Source: Marinobacter sp. CHS3-4 (GTDB taxonomy: Bacteria; Pseudomonadota; Gammaproteobacteria; Pseudomonadales; Oleiphilaceae). Taken from it: 64,000 bases of DNA. Below are positions 55,113 to 64,000 of this stretch, piece after piece. Below the pieces are notes generated by a model, which was given only the letters and a program-made list of their open reading frames with translations, was not told where the DNA came from and made no database searches. A program made the position numbers and the translations under genes. Location of the stretch: contig NZ_JASGBJ010000002.1 of the NCBI RefSeq assembly GCF_030053415.1, positions 558,001-622,000 of the forward strand, read 5' to 3'. Numbering within the stretch: position 1 is the first letter of the stretch; each line of letters starts with the position of its first letter.

Positions 55113-57544
55113 GTAACTTGCCGTGCTTCCACTGCGGAGCGCCCGCAGAAGGCAGCCCGCCGATCACTCTGGAGCTGGATGGTGAACAGCGGCATTTCTG
55201 TTGCGAGGGATGCAAGGCGGTTTGCCAGACCATTCGCTCGGAAGGTCTCGACCGTTTCTATCAGTTCCGCACTGAGCTTGCGGTTACGCCCAGGACCCTG
55301 ACTGACACTGAAATCAATCGAATTCGAGAGCTGGATCATCCCCTGGTTCAGGATTCCTTCGTGGTGCCCGTCAAAGGTGGCCAGGAGGCAACGCTGCTGA
55401 TCGGGGGGCTCACCTGCTCTGCGTGCATCTGGCTCCTGGAACATCACATGGCCAAGCAGGCCGGCGTTCTGTCCTTCTCCGTCAACCATACGACCCAGCG
55501 GGCAAGACTGGTCTGGGATACCAGCCAGACGGCCCTGAGTGATTTGCTGATTGCCATCCACCAATTGGGGTACACAGCGAAACCCTATCAGGCGGATGAA
55601 GCAGAGCAGGCCCTCAAGCGCGAAAACCGCTCCGCCCTGATCAGACTCGCCGTTGCCGGTATCGGCTCTTTCCAGAGCATGATGCTGGCTTTCCCATTGT
55701 ATTTTGAACTGGTCAGCGATCTTTCCCCGACGTTTATCGAATTTTTCCGCTGGTTCAGTCTGTTGGTTGCAACGCCAGTGGTGTTCTACAGCGCCCGTCC
55801 TTTCTTCTCCAATGCGATGCGGGATGTCCGCAGCAAGCAGCTAAGCATGGACGTACCGGTCGCCACCGCTATCGGGCTGGCCTATGCCGCCAGCGCCTGG
55901 GTCACCCTGACCGGTGGCGAAGAAGTCTATTTCGAGTCAGTCTGCATGTTCACGTTCTTCCTGCTGCTGGGCCGATATATCGAAAGTCAGGCGCGATATC
56001 GGGCCGGGCTGACTGGCCGCAGCCTGGCTGGCTTCCAGCCCTCAGTTGCCAGCAGAATTCAAGGCGACGAAACCGAGCTTGTGCCCGCCCACAACTTGCG
56101 GGCCGGAGACATCATTTCTGTTCGTCCCGGCGAAACCCTTCCAGCTGACGGCGTGATTGTCAGAGGCCGGACGACCCTGGATGAAGCGGCGTTGACCGGT
56201 GAGTATCTGCCGGAAACGCGCAATCCCGGTGACCAGGTACACAGCGGGAGCGTCAACGGAGAGCACCCCTTCGAAATGAAAGTGACCCGTGCCGGCGCCC
56301 AAACCAGGCTGTCTGGCATCCTCAGGATTCTGGATCGGGTTCAGGCTGAAAAACCTCCCGTTGCCAAGCTTGCGGATCGGATCGCCGGCCGATTCGTCGG
56401 CCAGGTGCTTCTTGTCACGCCGCTTATTGGCCTGGGCTGGTGGTTGGCAGGTGCCAGCAATGCCTTTGATATCATGCTGTCTGTGCTGGTGGTCACCTGC
56501 CCTTGCGCGCTATCGCTGGCCACACCTACTGCCATCACATCGGCGACAATTCGGCTTCGGAAACACGGATTCCTCCCGACTCGCGGGCATTCTCTCGAAT
56601 CCATGCGGGACATCGATACCGTCGTCTTCGATAAAACCGGCACCCTCACCCGGGGAAAACTGCAGATCACTGACACAGTCAGCCTTGCCGACCTGTCTGA
56701 AGAGCAATGCCTTGCACTGGCCTGCAGCCTGGAGCGGGTTTCGGAACATCCCATCGCCCGGGCTTTTCATCATGGCTCAAGTGCTAAAGCGGCGAATGTC
56801 ACCAATCACCTTGGCGGCGGCCTGACCGGTGAACGCGATGGCCTGTCGCTGGCAATCGGCCATCGGGACTTTGTTCAGGATTATACAAAGCAACCCTGCC
56901 CCTCGTTACCGCCGTCTCAAGGCATCGATATCTGGCTGGTAAGTGATCGGCAATGGCTTGCCCGGTTCTCGCTGGATGACCAGCCTCGCCCCGATGCACG
57001 TGCAGCGATACAAACGCTTCAGAGCAATGGCGTGAAAACCATACTTCTCAGCGGAGATCGGTCAAATCATGTGCACAGAATCGCAGAGTTTCTGGGCATG
57101 GATGAGGCCATCGGCGAAGCATCGCCCGAGCAAAAACTGTCGGTACTGAAGCGTTTAACCGATGAGGGACACCGTGTCATGATGGTGGGCGACGGGCTGA
57201 ATGATCTGCCATCCATGGCTGGCGCCAGTATGTCTGTGGCAATGGGAGAAGCCGCAGATCTGACTCAATTGAACGCAGACGCCGTTTTGCTGAATGGACA
57301 GCTGACAGAGATACCGAAGGCGCTGCGTATCAGCCGCTCAATGCGGCGAATCATTCGCCAGAATATGATTTGGGCGCTGGGGTATAATCTTCTGGCGCTG
57401 CCTCTCGCGGCAGCAGGGTTCGTACCTCCCTGGCTGGCCGCCATTGGCATGTCAGTCAGTTCGCTCGTCGTCGTTCTCAACGCGCTCCGGCTGAGCCGCC
57501 AGCGCCGGGAACCCGATTCAGCCATCTACTCTCCAGCAACCTGA
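55109..57544 (+). CDS. ccoI: Copper-translocating P1B-type ATPase CcoI
   Basis: An 811-residue copper P-type ATPase that exports Cu(I) for cbb3 assembly. An N-terminal Cys-rich unit (PCFHCGAP, then FCCEGCKAVC) precedes the HMA domain with GGLTCSACIW. Eight membrane helices follow, with the translocation motif CPC in VTCPCALSLATP (about residue 464), DKTGT (about 508) and GDGLND (about 694). The start is a GTG within the end of ccoH. The Cys-rich N-terminal extension is typical of FixI/CcoI. Confidence 0.95.
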   Translation: MSNLPCFHCGAPAEGSPPITLELDGEQRHFCCEGCKAVCQTIRSEGLDRFYQFRTELAVTPRTLTDTEINRIRELDHPLVQDSFVVPVKGGQEATLLIGGLTCSACIWLLEHHMAKQAGVLSFSVNHTTQRARLVWDTSQTALSDLLIAIHQLGYTAKPYQADEAEQALKRENRSALIRLAVAGIGSFQSMMLAFPLYFELVSDLSPTFIEFFRWFSLLVATPVVFYSARPFFSNAMRDVRSKQLSMDVPVATAIGLAYAASAWVTLTGGEEVYFESVCMFTFFLLLGRYIESQARYRAGLTGRSLAGFQPSVASRIQGDETELVPAHNLRAGDIISVRPGETLPADGVIVRGRTTLDEAALTGEYLPETRNPGDQVHSGSVNGEHPFEMKVTRAGAQTRLSGILRILDRVQAEKPPVAKLADRIAGRFVGQVLLVTPLIGLGWWLAGASNAFDIMLSVLVVTCPCALSLATPTAITSATIRLRKHGFLPTRGHSLESMRDIDTVVFDKTGTLTRGKLQITDTVSLADLSEEQCLALACSLERVSEHPIARAFHHGSSAKAANVTNHLGGGLTGERDGLSLAIGHRDFVQDYTKQPCPSLPPSQGIDIWLVSDRQWLARFSLDDQPRPDARAAIQTLQSNGVKTILLSGDRSNHVHRIAEFLGMDEAIGEASPEQKLSVLKRLTDEGHRVMMVGDGLNDLPSMAGASMSVAMGEAADLTQLNADAVLLNGQLTEIPKALRISRSMRRIIRQNMIWALGYNLLALPLAAAGFVPPWLAAIGMSVSSLVVVLNALRLSRQRREPDSAIYSPAT

Positions 57545-57555
57545 AAGGACCCTCC

Positions 57556-57795
57556 ATGAAAATTGTAATGATACTGGTTCCGATCATGCTGATTCTGGTT
57601 GCTCTGGGCATCGTGCTGTTCTCATGGGCGGTCAGGAATGGCCAATACGATGACCTGGAAGGCCCGGCACACCGGATTCTCTACGACGACGATGAGGACA
57701 GAATTCCGGAGGAGGCCAAACAACACGAACAGAAAACCGCCTCCATGGAAAACGATTCGTCACACCGTTCCGATAAGGATCGTCCCCCCTCCTGA
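57556..57795 (+). CDS. ccoS: cbb3 assembly protein CcoS
   Basis: A 79-residue protein with one N-terminal membrane helix (about 3-24) and the FSWAVRNGQYDDLEGPAHRIL motif that defines CcoS. It is needed for cofactor insertion in CcoN. The family is usually 50-70 residues; here an acidic, His/Asp-rich tail extends it. Its TGA overlaps the next ATG by one base. Confidence 0.92.
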   Translation: MKIVMILVPIMLILVALGIVLFSWAVRNGQYDDLEGPAHRILYDDDEDRIPEEAKQHEQKTASMENDSSHRSDKDRPPS

Positions 57796-58481
57796 TGGAA
57801 AGTGAACTCGTACTCAGCTATTCCAGTGCCTACCTGATCGGTCTCATGGGCAGCACGCACTGTCTTGGCATGTGTGGCGGTATCAGTGCCTCACTGTCCA
57901 TGTCACTGCCTGTCGGCGCTGGCTATCGCCGTCGGCAAACCCTGATGCTTCTTGCCTTCAACGGGGGGCGCATCGCCAGCTATGTGGCCATTGCGACGCT
58001 GGTCGCACTGCTGAGCACCCGCGCTGCGGACCAGTATGCGAGTGTTGGCCCGATTCTGCGCTCCATTGCCGGAGCGTTGCTGATCCTGATGGGGCTGTCC
58101 ATGGGCCACTGGTGGCAGGGTATACGGTACATAGAAAGAGTGGGCGCGCCCGTCTGGCGACGGGTCTCACCGCTAACCCAGCGCGTGATGCCCGTCGACC
58201 GCACCTGGAAAGCGTTGATTCTCGGCGGCCTTTGGGGATGGCTTCCCTGCGGCCTGGTCTACAGCACGCTGGGCTGGGCGGCTTTGCAGCCAACGGTCGC
58301 AAGCGCCGCCGGAACCATGTTGTTCTTTGGTCTTGGCACCCTGCCATCGATGTTGGCCACAGGCTACGCGGCTGGCTGGATTAACAAACTGAAGCGACAA
58401 CCCTATTTTCGAAGGCTTGCCGCCTTGTTATTGATCGGCTTTGGAATCTGGACTCTGCCGTTTATACATTCAGCACATTAA
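57795..58481 (+). CDS. Sulfite exporter TauE/SafE-like membrane protein linked to cbb3 genes
   Basis: A 228-residue polytopic protein of the UreH/SafE-like DsbD-beta-domain type, with about six membrane helices and a conserved [14 protein letters not shown] segment near residues 18-31, whose two cysteines could bind copper. Proteins of this kind commonly follow ccoS and are thought to help copper handling or oxidase assembly. It starts one base inside the ccoS stop and overlaps the convergent ttcA by 20 bp. Confidence 0.82.
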   Translation: MESELVLSYSSAYLIGLMGSTHCLGMCGGISASLSMSLPVGAGYRRRQTLMLLAFNGGRIASYVAIATLVALLSTRAADQYASVGPILRSIAGALLILMGLSMGHWWQGIRYIERVGAPVWRRVSPLTQRVMPVDRTWKALILGGLWGWLPCGLVYSTLGWAALQPTVASAAGTMLFFGLGTLPSMLATGYAAGWINKLKRQPYFRRLAALLLIGFGIWTLPFIHSAH

Positions 58482-59376
58482 GCCGACCGTATTCGGCCGT
58501 TTCTTCCTGCGGCTGTTGCACGGAAGTGTCCGACTTACCGGTTAACCGCTGGCCATGACGGAAATCATAGAGCGTGTTGTCGGCAAGATGGGAAGGCTCA
58601 ACGTTGCACATGGCTCTGAACATGGTTTCCAGACGCCCCGGGTGTTGCTTGTCCCAGGTCTGAAACATGTCCTTGATGACCTGTCGTTGAAGATTCTCCT
58701 GTGAGCCGCACAGGTTGCAGGGAATAATCGGAAACTCGCGCATGCCCGCATAGCGCTCAATGTCTTTCTCCCGACAATAGGCTAGCGGTCGAATCACCGT
58801 GTTGCGTCCGTCGTCACTGTGAAGAACCGGCGGCATTGATTTGAGCTTGCCCCCGTAAAACATATTCAGGAACAGAGTCTCGAGAAGATCATCACGGTGG
58901 TGCCCCAGCGCAATCTTGGTGACGCCATGCTCTTCCGCAAAGTTATACAGAATCCCTCTGCGAAGCCTTGAACACAGCCCGCAGGTAGTTTTTCCCTCTG
59001 GCACCTTGTCTTTGACGATGCTGTAAGTGTCTTTTTCGATGATGTGGTATTCGATGCCCAGTGCCGACAGATAATCCGGAAGAACTTCTTCGGGAAAACC
59101 CGGCTGTTTCTGATCAAGATTGACTGCAATCAGCTCAAAGTCCACTGGCGCGCTTTTCTGGAGGCTCATCAGAATATCCAGCATGGCGTAGGAGTCTTTG
59201 CCCCCACTAAGGCAGCACATCACCTTGTCGCCTGCTTCAATCATCGAGAAATCCGCAATGGCCTGCCCGGTTTCACGCCGCAGACGTTTTTGCAGCTTGT
59301 TGAATTCACGCTTTTGCTTACGTTCCGCCTCGGAATAAGCCGTGGTGTCAGGTTTGGCAACTTGGGCTACAGACAT
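58462..59376 (-). CDS. ttcA: tRNA 2-thiocytidine biosynthesis protein TtcA
   Basis: Fe-S dependent tRNA thiolase that makes 2-thiocytidine at C32. The 304-residue protein has the PP-loop SGGKDS (57-62), the CxxC motif Cys132-Gly-Leu-Cys135 that binds the 4Fe-4S cluster, and a further cluster or zinc cysteine pair in IPCNLCGSQ. It has its own promoter candidate (59412-59439). In E. coli ttcA lies not far from fnr; no fnr/anr gene is seen here. Confidence 0.95.
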   Translation of the reverse strand: MSVAQVAKPDTTAYSEAERKQKREFNKLQKRLRRETGQAIADFSMIEAGDKVMCCLSGGKDSYAMLDILMSLQKSAPVDFELIAVNLDQKQPGFPEEVLPDYLSALGIEYHIIEKDTYSIVKDKVPEGKTTCGLCSRLRRGILYNFAEEHGVTKIALGHHRDDLLETLFLNMFYGGKLKSMPPVLHSDDGRNTVIRPLAYCREKDIERYAGMREFPIIPCNLCGSQENLQRQVIKDMFQTWDKQHPGRLETMFRAMCNVEPSHLADNTLYDFRHGQRLTGKSDTSVQQPQEETAEYGRLNVLNV

Positions 59377-59411
59377 AAAGATACTTACTTCATCCGGTCA
59401 ATAAGCGCGCA

Positions 59412-59439
59412 ATTATACGCGCGCCTCTGTCAGTAACAA
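59412..59439 (-). promoter_or_regulatory. Candidate ttcA promoter
   Basis: On the minus strand TTGTTA (59439-59434), 16 bp, then a perfect TATAAT (59417-59412) predict a start near 59405 and a leader of about 29 nt. The -10 is embedded in a GC palindrome (GCGCG/CGCGC). Confidence 0.5.
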
Positions 59440-59508
59440 ACCCGAGTCATCGCATTTTCCAAGTCACCGTCCCTTTTCTGAACGAGGCCTCTGGCATAGG
59501 ATGGCATT

Positions 59509-60156
59509 ATGAACTCACCCCAGGTCCCGAACATCGAAGATGAACGGCTCGCCTTTCAGGTTCAACACCTGTCAGTGGCCATTGAGCGCATTCTTCGCGA
59601 GCATCCTCTTGGCATCAACGAGCTTGGACTGATCAAGGCTCTGCAAAAACCACCCTGGGAGATGATTGGCGATGTCGATTATTCCGATCCGGGAAAGCTA
59701 TACCCGATCCATTTTCTGATCTTTCACGTGCTTTACCGGCTGCGAGACCAGGTCGCCGCTGCAGGAGAATGTCTGAGCATATCGCCACTGCTGATTCGCC
59801 TGACACAGCAAGACGTTGTCGGCGGAACCGGGACGGTCGGCAACGTGGATCAGCTCCGGGCATTTTATCTGGATCTCTCAAAATACCAGATGCCGGAAGA
59901 CGCCATTCATCAGATGATGGACGACTTCTGGTCTGGTCGATCAGGTCAGGAGCCTGCCGGCAACCACGTCGAAGCCGCCGCAGATACCCTGGGCTTCGAT
60001 TGTGTGCCTTCGTCCTTTGACGAAGTCAAAAAACGCTTCCGGAAAGCCGTCATGCAGGCTCATCCGGATCGCGGCGGGGAAACCGAAGCGATACAGGACC
60101 TCAACAACGCCTTTAGTACCCTCAAAGCTCATTTCCGTTTCAGGGAGTCTCTATGA
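59509..60156 (+). CDS. DnaJ-related protein with a C-terminal J domain
   Basis: A 215-residue protein. The N-terminal part (about 1-135) matches the DNAJ-related N-terminal domain seen in gammaproteobacteria, with GLIKALQKPPWEM and FLIFHVLYRLRD. The C-terminal part (about 155-212) is a J domain with the HPD motif in AVMQAHPDRGG, which stimulates a DnaK. The client is unknown. Its stop overlaps the deacetylase ATG by four bases. Confidence 0.88.
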   Translation: MNSPQVPNIEDERLAFQVQHLSVAIERILREHPLGINELGLIKALQKPPWEMIGDVDYSDPGKLYPIHFLIFHVLYRLRDQVAAAGECLSISPLLIRLTQQDVVGGTGTVGNVDQLRAFYLDLSKYQMPEDAIHQMMDDFWSGRSGQEPAGNHVEAAADTLGFDCVPSSFDEVKKRFRKAVMQAHPDRGGETEAIQDLNNAFSTLKAHFRFRESL

Positions 60157-61187
60157 TCGCCACCAACCGTTTTTCTACCATAATGGCAGGTCTTTTAATC
60201 GCAGGCATAACGCCGGTAAAAGCCGACCTTGTGGTGCTCCAATATCATCACGTCAGCGATTCCACGCCGGCATCAACCAGTACCGAGGTGGATTTATTCC
60301 AGGGCCAGCTGGACATGATCGATGAACTTGGGCTGGAAGTGGTCGCCCTGGAATCCGGCACGCGACAGGCGCTCGAAGGCCGATCCGACGATTTGCAACA
60401 GATTGCGATCACATTCGATGACGCCTACGACTCGGTCTACGAAACCGCAAAGCCCTTGCTTGAAGAAAAAGGCTATCCCTACACGGTATTTGTGAATACC
60501 GATGCGGTTGGTGGTAACGGTTATATGACCTGGGAAGAGCTTGAAGACATAAGGGATGATGAAGGTGTGACCATTGCCAATCACAGCAAAGACCACGATC
60601 ATCTGGTGCAGCGCCCCGAAGAATCCGAGCGGGCCTGGCGAAACAGAATCGAAATCAGCCTGGATGACGCACAGGACGCACTTGAAAACCGATTGGGCGT
60701 GGCTCCACCTCTGTTTGCCTATCCCTATGGGGAATCCAGCGAGCCTCTGGAAGCGATGCTCAGCGACCGAGGGTGGCTGGGGTACGGCCAGCAATCCGGA
60801 GCCATTGGCAGCCACTCTCTCAATACCCGACTGCCCAGATTTCCCATGGCCACTTCTTACGGCCAATTGGGCAATCTGAAAACCAAACTCACCAGCAAGG
60901 CCTTGCCAGTGGATGCCGGGCAGCTGGGAGATCCGGTGATGGATGAGAATCCGCCGACTCTGAGTTTCCAGTTGCCAAAAGACATGGATGCAGGACGCCT
61001 GACCTGCTTTGCCTCCGGCCAGGGGAAAATTGAGGTCGACGCAGCCAGTGACGGCAGGGTTTCAGTCCAGTCACCGTCAGCCTTCGATAGCCGCCGATTC
61101 CGATACAACTGCACCTACCCGGCCGGAAAAGGGATTTTCTACTGGCTGTCCCATCAATACCTGAACCCGAGCCAACCTGAGGATTGA
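60153..61187 (+). CDS. Secreted polysaccharide deacetylase (PgaB-like NodB domain)
   Basis: A 344-residue exported protein with a signal peptide (cleavage near VKA-DL). The NodB homology domain shows the metal and catalytic residues: TFDDAYDS (Asp pair), NHSKDHDHL (two His) and AYPYGE. This resembles the deacetylase part of PgaB/IcaB-type enzymes acting on poly-N-acetylglucosamine in the periplasm. The glycosidase domain of PgaB is absent and no pga biosynthesis genes are near, so the substrate is unknown. Confidence 0.88.
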   Translation: MIATNRFSTIMAGLLIAGITPVKADLVVLQYHHVSDSTPASTSTEVDLFQGQLDMIDELGLEVVALESGTRQALEGRSDDLQQIAITFDDAYDSVYETAKPLLEEKGYPYTVFVNTDAVGGNGYMTWEELEDIRDDEGVTIANHSKDHDHLVQRPEESERAWRNRIEISLDDAQDALENRLGVAPPLFAYPYGESSEPLEAMLSDRGWLGYGQQSGAIGSHSLNTRLPRFPMATSYGQLGNLKTKLTSKALPVDAGQLGDPVMDENPPTLSFQLPKDMDAGRLTCFASGQGKIEVDAASDGRVSVQSPSAFDSRRFRYNCTYPAGKGIFYWLSHQYLNPSQPED

Positions 61188-61229
61188 TCTGGCCTGCTGA
61201 ATGACTGATAGGGGGGTACGGGGAGAAGG

Positions 61230-62297
61230 CTACTGCTCGACCCTCATCAACCCCAGCTGCCCGGTTGGCTGGTGCTGGATCGCCCGTGGGCCAAAGCGGG
61301 TCTCGATGACGGTTTGCTCGGCAAGGTCCTGACCGGTTGTATAAATCAGCATCCACCGCTCTCCTCGGGTCGGGAAGACCGGAATGTAAGATCGGAGATG
61401 CCCATGCCTGGCCCATGATTCTGGAACATACTCTGCCGCAAGATCTGTCACCAGACGGACAGGTTTGAAATCACGGTCGAGAAACGCCACGGATGGCACA
61501 AACAGCCCTTTCTGGTCGAACGACCGTAGCCTGAGAATAAAATCTCGGGCAACGGGCCGCTCAAGCTTCTCGGCCTCTTTCTGATCGGCGAGTGACAGAG
61601 GCAGACTCACCAGACGGTAATGGCTTGGGCCATCGAGAAATTCATGCCTTGGGGACACCTCTGTGACATCAACGCCGAATTCCCGCCCCATGTCCCACTG
61701 GACGTAATCGGACCGGTTCAGCGATTCGCAACAGTTACGACTCCAACGCTCGAAAAACGGAGCCACACCTCCGTCCAACCCCAGAACCGCTGACGCGAGA
61801 GGATCCGCCCCTTCTGGTAAGTCCCCATCAACCGATTCGGAACCGGCTTCATAAATGCTCGCGCGAGTCAGCTGCAGAGGAGGCTCAATTTCGCCCTTCT
61901 CAACGGCGGTGCGGGTGTCTGGTCTGTAATAACTGACCCTGACATTGCCCTGAGCATCCCGCCAGGTGAAATAAGGCTCAGGATCGCCCTCCCTCAGAAA
62001 ACCTCTTTCGGCCAGTTCGTTCCCGTCTGGATAGTTCTCGAGGTTGTATTCTTCGTGCGGAGGTTCGGAAGTATCGCTGCCAGTCGCTCTGGGCTCGCTA
62101 CCCTTGGCAACTACAGATTCGATGGGTTCGGAGGTATCCGGAATTCGCGTCTGGCGAACCTGTCCCTGCTCATCCACCCAGGTAAAATACCCGTCTTTGG
62201 CGCCAGATGGTTCGGAATTCATTAACTGGCAGCCCGAGAGCAAAGCCGTCAGGGAGACGGCCAGCATAAAACCTTCAATCCGGGATTGGCGATTCAT
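61230..62297 (-). CDS. MalM-like lipoprotein with duplicated DUF4124-like motif
   Basis: A 355-residue lipoprotein with lipobox Leu-Leu-Ser-Gly-Cys (Cys at about residue 23). Two copies of a YFTW-x-D-x-x-G-x-V-R segment (about 38-50 and 109-121) resemble the DUF4124 unit. The C-terminal half (about 190-350) resembles the MalM family of periplasmic proteins, with DFILRLRSFDQKGLFVPSV. It lies 31 bp after the FadL-type porin gene on the same strand, so co-transcription is likely. The function is not known. Confidence 0.75.
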   Translation of the reverse strand: MNRQSRIEGFMLAVSLTALLSGCQLMNSEPSGAKDGYFTWVDEQGQVRQTRIPDTSEPIESVVAKGSEPRATGSDTSEPPHEEYNLENYPDGNELAERGFLREGDPEPYFTWRDAQGNVRVSYYRPDTRTAVEKGEIEPPLQLTRASIYEAGSESVDGDLPEGADPLASAVLGLDGGVAPFFERWSRNCCESLNRSDYVQWDMGREFGVDVTEVSPRHEFLDGPSHYRLVSLPLSLADQKEAEKLERPVARDFILRLRSFDQKGLFVPSVAFLDRDFKPVRLVTDLAAEYVPESWARHGHLRSYIPVFPTRGERWMLIYTTGQDLAEQTVIETRFGPRAIQHQPTGQLGLMRVEQ

Positions 62298-62328
62298 TCA
62301 GACCCACTACCTGCATTATGTTGCAGGG

Positions 62329-63951
62329 TCAGAATTTGGTTCGGAAGCTAAGCCCCGCCAGAACAGCGCGCAGCGATGTTCGCACATCCAGCCCTGCATA
62401 CGGGTTATAGATAATATTCGTGATGTTATCGCAGTTAAGGTTACAACTACCATTGGCCGGAATATTTTCGATGGATTGGAGGTAGCTCAGATTCAGGTCA
62501 ATTTCTGTATCCCGATCCCAGCGATAGCCCATGCCAACGCTATACAGGTGGGCGTCACCAAACGGGCCGAGAGTCTGGCGCTGATCATCCGGAATAACGG
62601 AATCACGGATCTCCACACCTGCCCTCAGATCCAGACGATTCGACGCATGAAACTCCATGCCAAACGCCCAGTTCCACTGATCCGTCATACCGACCGGCAG
62701 GCTCAGAGTGTTCTGGGTTGCGTTCGTCGACAGAATGCGGGCAGCGCCCAGAAATTCCAGGTTTCTGTCAAACTGCAGGTTGAACGCATCCCACTGAGCG
62801 TAGTCCGTCCAGCCGACGTCCGCGTTCAGCGTGAGCATGGGATGCACATCGACGCTCACACCCGTCTGAAAATGCTGCGGATAGGTAAGGTCAAGCGAGA
62901 CGTTACCGGCTTCCCGTGGCGCTCCCGAAGGCAAGCTGAGGATGGCAGACGAAATCGCACCCAGTACCGAATTGTTCAGACGCTGCCAGAAACCGGACCA
63001 GTCTTCGGTGTAGTTGATTTCGAAGGTGCCCTTCATGTTCATGCGGGCTTCGGAGGTATAACTGGCCCCCCAGGTAAACCAATCGTAGGGCTCCCACAGC
63101 ACGCCCAATGCGTAGGTCGGAGACACCGTTTCCTGGACGTTAAGGCTCAGAGTGCCAATGTCGTCCCACGGGCCGATGTTACCACCACACAAGGCAATCC
63201 AGGGCTGAAGCGGCTCATCGCCACTCTCACAGTTGAACGCATCCTGCAAAACTTCGCCGACACCCAATAGCATGTTGGGTGCGCGCATGTACTGGTCAAC
63301 AGCTATGCCCTGATGGGAAATGTGAATGCCAGCCCCTACCGACCATTCATCGTTGATTTCATAGCCGACGGTTGGTGACAGATAAGTTGTGCGTTGAATG
63401 GCTTGTGCCTGCGGTAAATAACGGCCCGGATCGCTTTCTTTACGATAAAAACCAGCGGCTTGCGGAAGATAGAACATATTACCAAACGTCAGCTTGGACC
63501 CGGGTGGCTTGATGCTGATACCGGCGGATGGCGCCACAGCCGGCCCCGGTGGCGCCCGCAAGATTCCGTAGCCTGGCAGATAGAGCGCAACGTTGTTGGT
63601 GTGACTGCTGGAATTCGCGACTGGATCCCGCTGACTTCCCGTCATGGGATCCGTTTCAAGGCCATCGATATTGAAAATTTCATAGCCATCGGGCGCATAA
63701 AACTCGGCATCAATATCGAGATAGACGTTCATCAGGTTTATTTCAAGCTGACGCCCGTCCAGTTTGGTAAGCCCTGCAGGGTTGTAGTGAATAGCCATAA
63801 TCCCCGGGGGATCGGCTGTGACTGCGTTACCCAACGCCAGTGCTTTCGGATGCAGGGTCAGGTTCTGTGTGAGTTGCGCCTGCGCACTGCCGCACAAAGC
63901 TGCCGCAAACAGGGCACCAAGCATCCGTTTTTTGTGGCTGGTGTTTACCAT
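62329..63951 (-). CDS. FadL/TodX-type outer membrane hydrophobic-compound porin
   Basis: A 540-residue OmpP1/FadL-family beta barrel for uptake of long-chain fatty acids, hydrocarbons or aromatics. A signal peptide ending in GSAQA precedes the family's N-terminal hatch segment with MAIHYNPAGLTKLDG. The barrel strands run to the C-terminal aromatic residue (LSFRTKF). It is longer than E. coli FadL (about 446 residues), with extended loops and a Cys-rich insert near the C terminus (CNLNCDN). GGAAAGGAAG lies before the ATG; only 49 bp of upstream DNA are in the window. Confidence 0.9.
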   Translation of the reverse strand: MVNTSHKKRMLGALFAAALCGSAQAQLTQNLTLHPKALALGNAVTADPPGIMAIHYNPAGLTKLDGRQLEINLMNVYLDIDAEFYAPDGYEIFNIDGLETDPMTGSQRDPVANSSSHTNNVALYLPGYGILRAPPGPAVAPSAGISIKPPGSKLTFGNMFYLPQAAGFYRKESDPGRYLPQAQAIQRTTYLSPTVGYEINDEWSVGAGIHISHQGIAVDQYMRAPNMLLGVGEVLQDAFNCESGDEPLQPWIALCGGNIGPWDDIGTLSLNVQETVSPTYALGVLWEPYDWFTWGASYTSEARMNMKGTFEINYTEDWSGFWQRLNNSVLGAISSAILSLPSGAPREAGNVSLDLTYPQHFQTGVSVDVHPMLTLNADVGWTDYAQWDAFNLQFDRNLEFLGAARILSTNATQNTLSLPVGMTDQWNWAFGMEFHASNRLDLRAGVEIRDSVIPDDQRQTLGPFGDAHLYSVGMGYRWDRDTEIDLNLSYLQSIENIPANGSCNLNCDNITNIIYNPYAGLDVRTSLRAVLAGLSFRTKF

Positions 63952-64000
63952 GAAATCTTCCTTTCCCGTAATGCGTCAGTGCCTGTGCTCACTCTTTAAG

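Noticed and set aside
62044..63270. Plus-strand ORF of 408 codons
   Set aside because: Antisense to the FadL-type porin and the lipoprotein start; no domain or ribosome site.

Overview
The window is almost entirely core genome of a gammaproteobacterium, most likely Marinobacter or a close relative. The basis is protein family content and gene order remembered from Marinobacter and Pseudomonas (murB-ptp-kdsB-ycaR-lpxK, exbBD-comEC-DUF2062-lolCD, trxB-aat-bpt-infA-clpA-clpS-cspD, mnmA-hflD-purB-roxA, sensor kinase-gpx-aminotransferase-htpX, ccoNOQP-ccoGHIS), not a database search. I see no tRNA, rRNA, CRISPR array, insertion sequence, prophage or obvious defence island.

Layout. 1-1550 (-): the 5' part of an unrecognised, more AT-rich lipoprotein gene running off the left edge, with a CRP/Vfr-like palindrome and a promoter upstream. 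1951-15588: a thioesterase and proS, then a mostly minus-strand envelope block (murB, LMW phosphatase, kdsB, ycaR, lpxK, msbA, exbD, exbB, comEC, one LolC/E-type permease with lolD), with a DUF2062 gene on the plus strand. 15702-19735 (+): PilZ protein, small secreted protein, agmatine-to-putrescine pair aguA-aguB, and a MoxR ATPase without its usual partners. 19781-26071: trxB, a 97-nt intergenic palindrome, both N-degron aminoacyl-transferases (aat, bpt), infA, then clpA and clpS on the minus strand, and a long-tailed CspD. 26188-32641 (+): rluE, Nudix, mnmA, hflD, purB, RoxA-type ribosomal oxygenase and a GNAT fusion. 32630-45670: a LysR regulator with a palindromic operator, a TM-anchored unknown, a SagS-like hybrid kinase, glutathione peroxidase, AlaA-type aminotransferase, an unknown, htpX, pdxB, an RhlB-type helicase, epmC, dsbD and tusA. 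45742-49723: ABM-domain protein, rlmM, a 7TM diguanylate cyclase and an alpha/beta hydrolase. 49950-58481 (+): the complete cbb3 oxidase structural and assembly locus. 58462-64000: ttcA, DnaJ-related protein, polysaccharide deacetylase, a MalM-like lipoprotein and a FadL-type porin.

How it fits together. Three themes recur: envelope biogenesis (peptidoglycan, Kdo/lipid A, lipid A flipping, lipoprotein release); translation quality and RNA modification (proS, rluE, mnmA, ttcA, rlmM, roxA, epmC, infA) beside a clustered N-degron pathway; and microaerobic respiration with redox maintenance (ccoNOQP/GHIS, dsbD, tusA, trxB, gpx). Surface and second-messenger sensing appears as a PilZ protein, a GGEEF cyclase with an intact I-site and a SagS-like hybrid kinase.

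No clearly new multi-gene system was found. The best leads are the CRP-linked unknown lipoprotein and the unexplained DNA next to it, the palindrome after trxB, the LysR operator without an adjacent metabolic target, the unknown proteins at 33883 and 38964, the degenerate receiver in the hybrid kinase, and the hairpin dividing the cbb3 locus.
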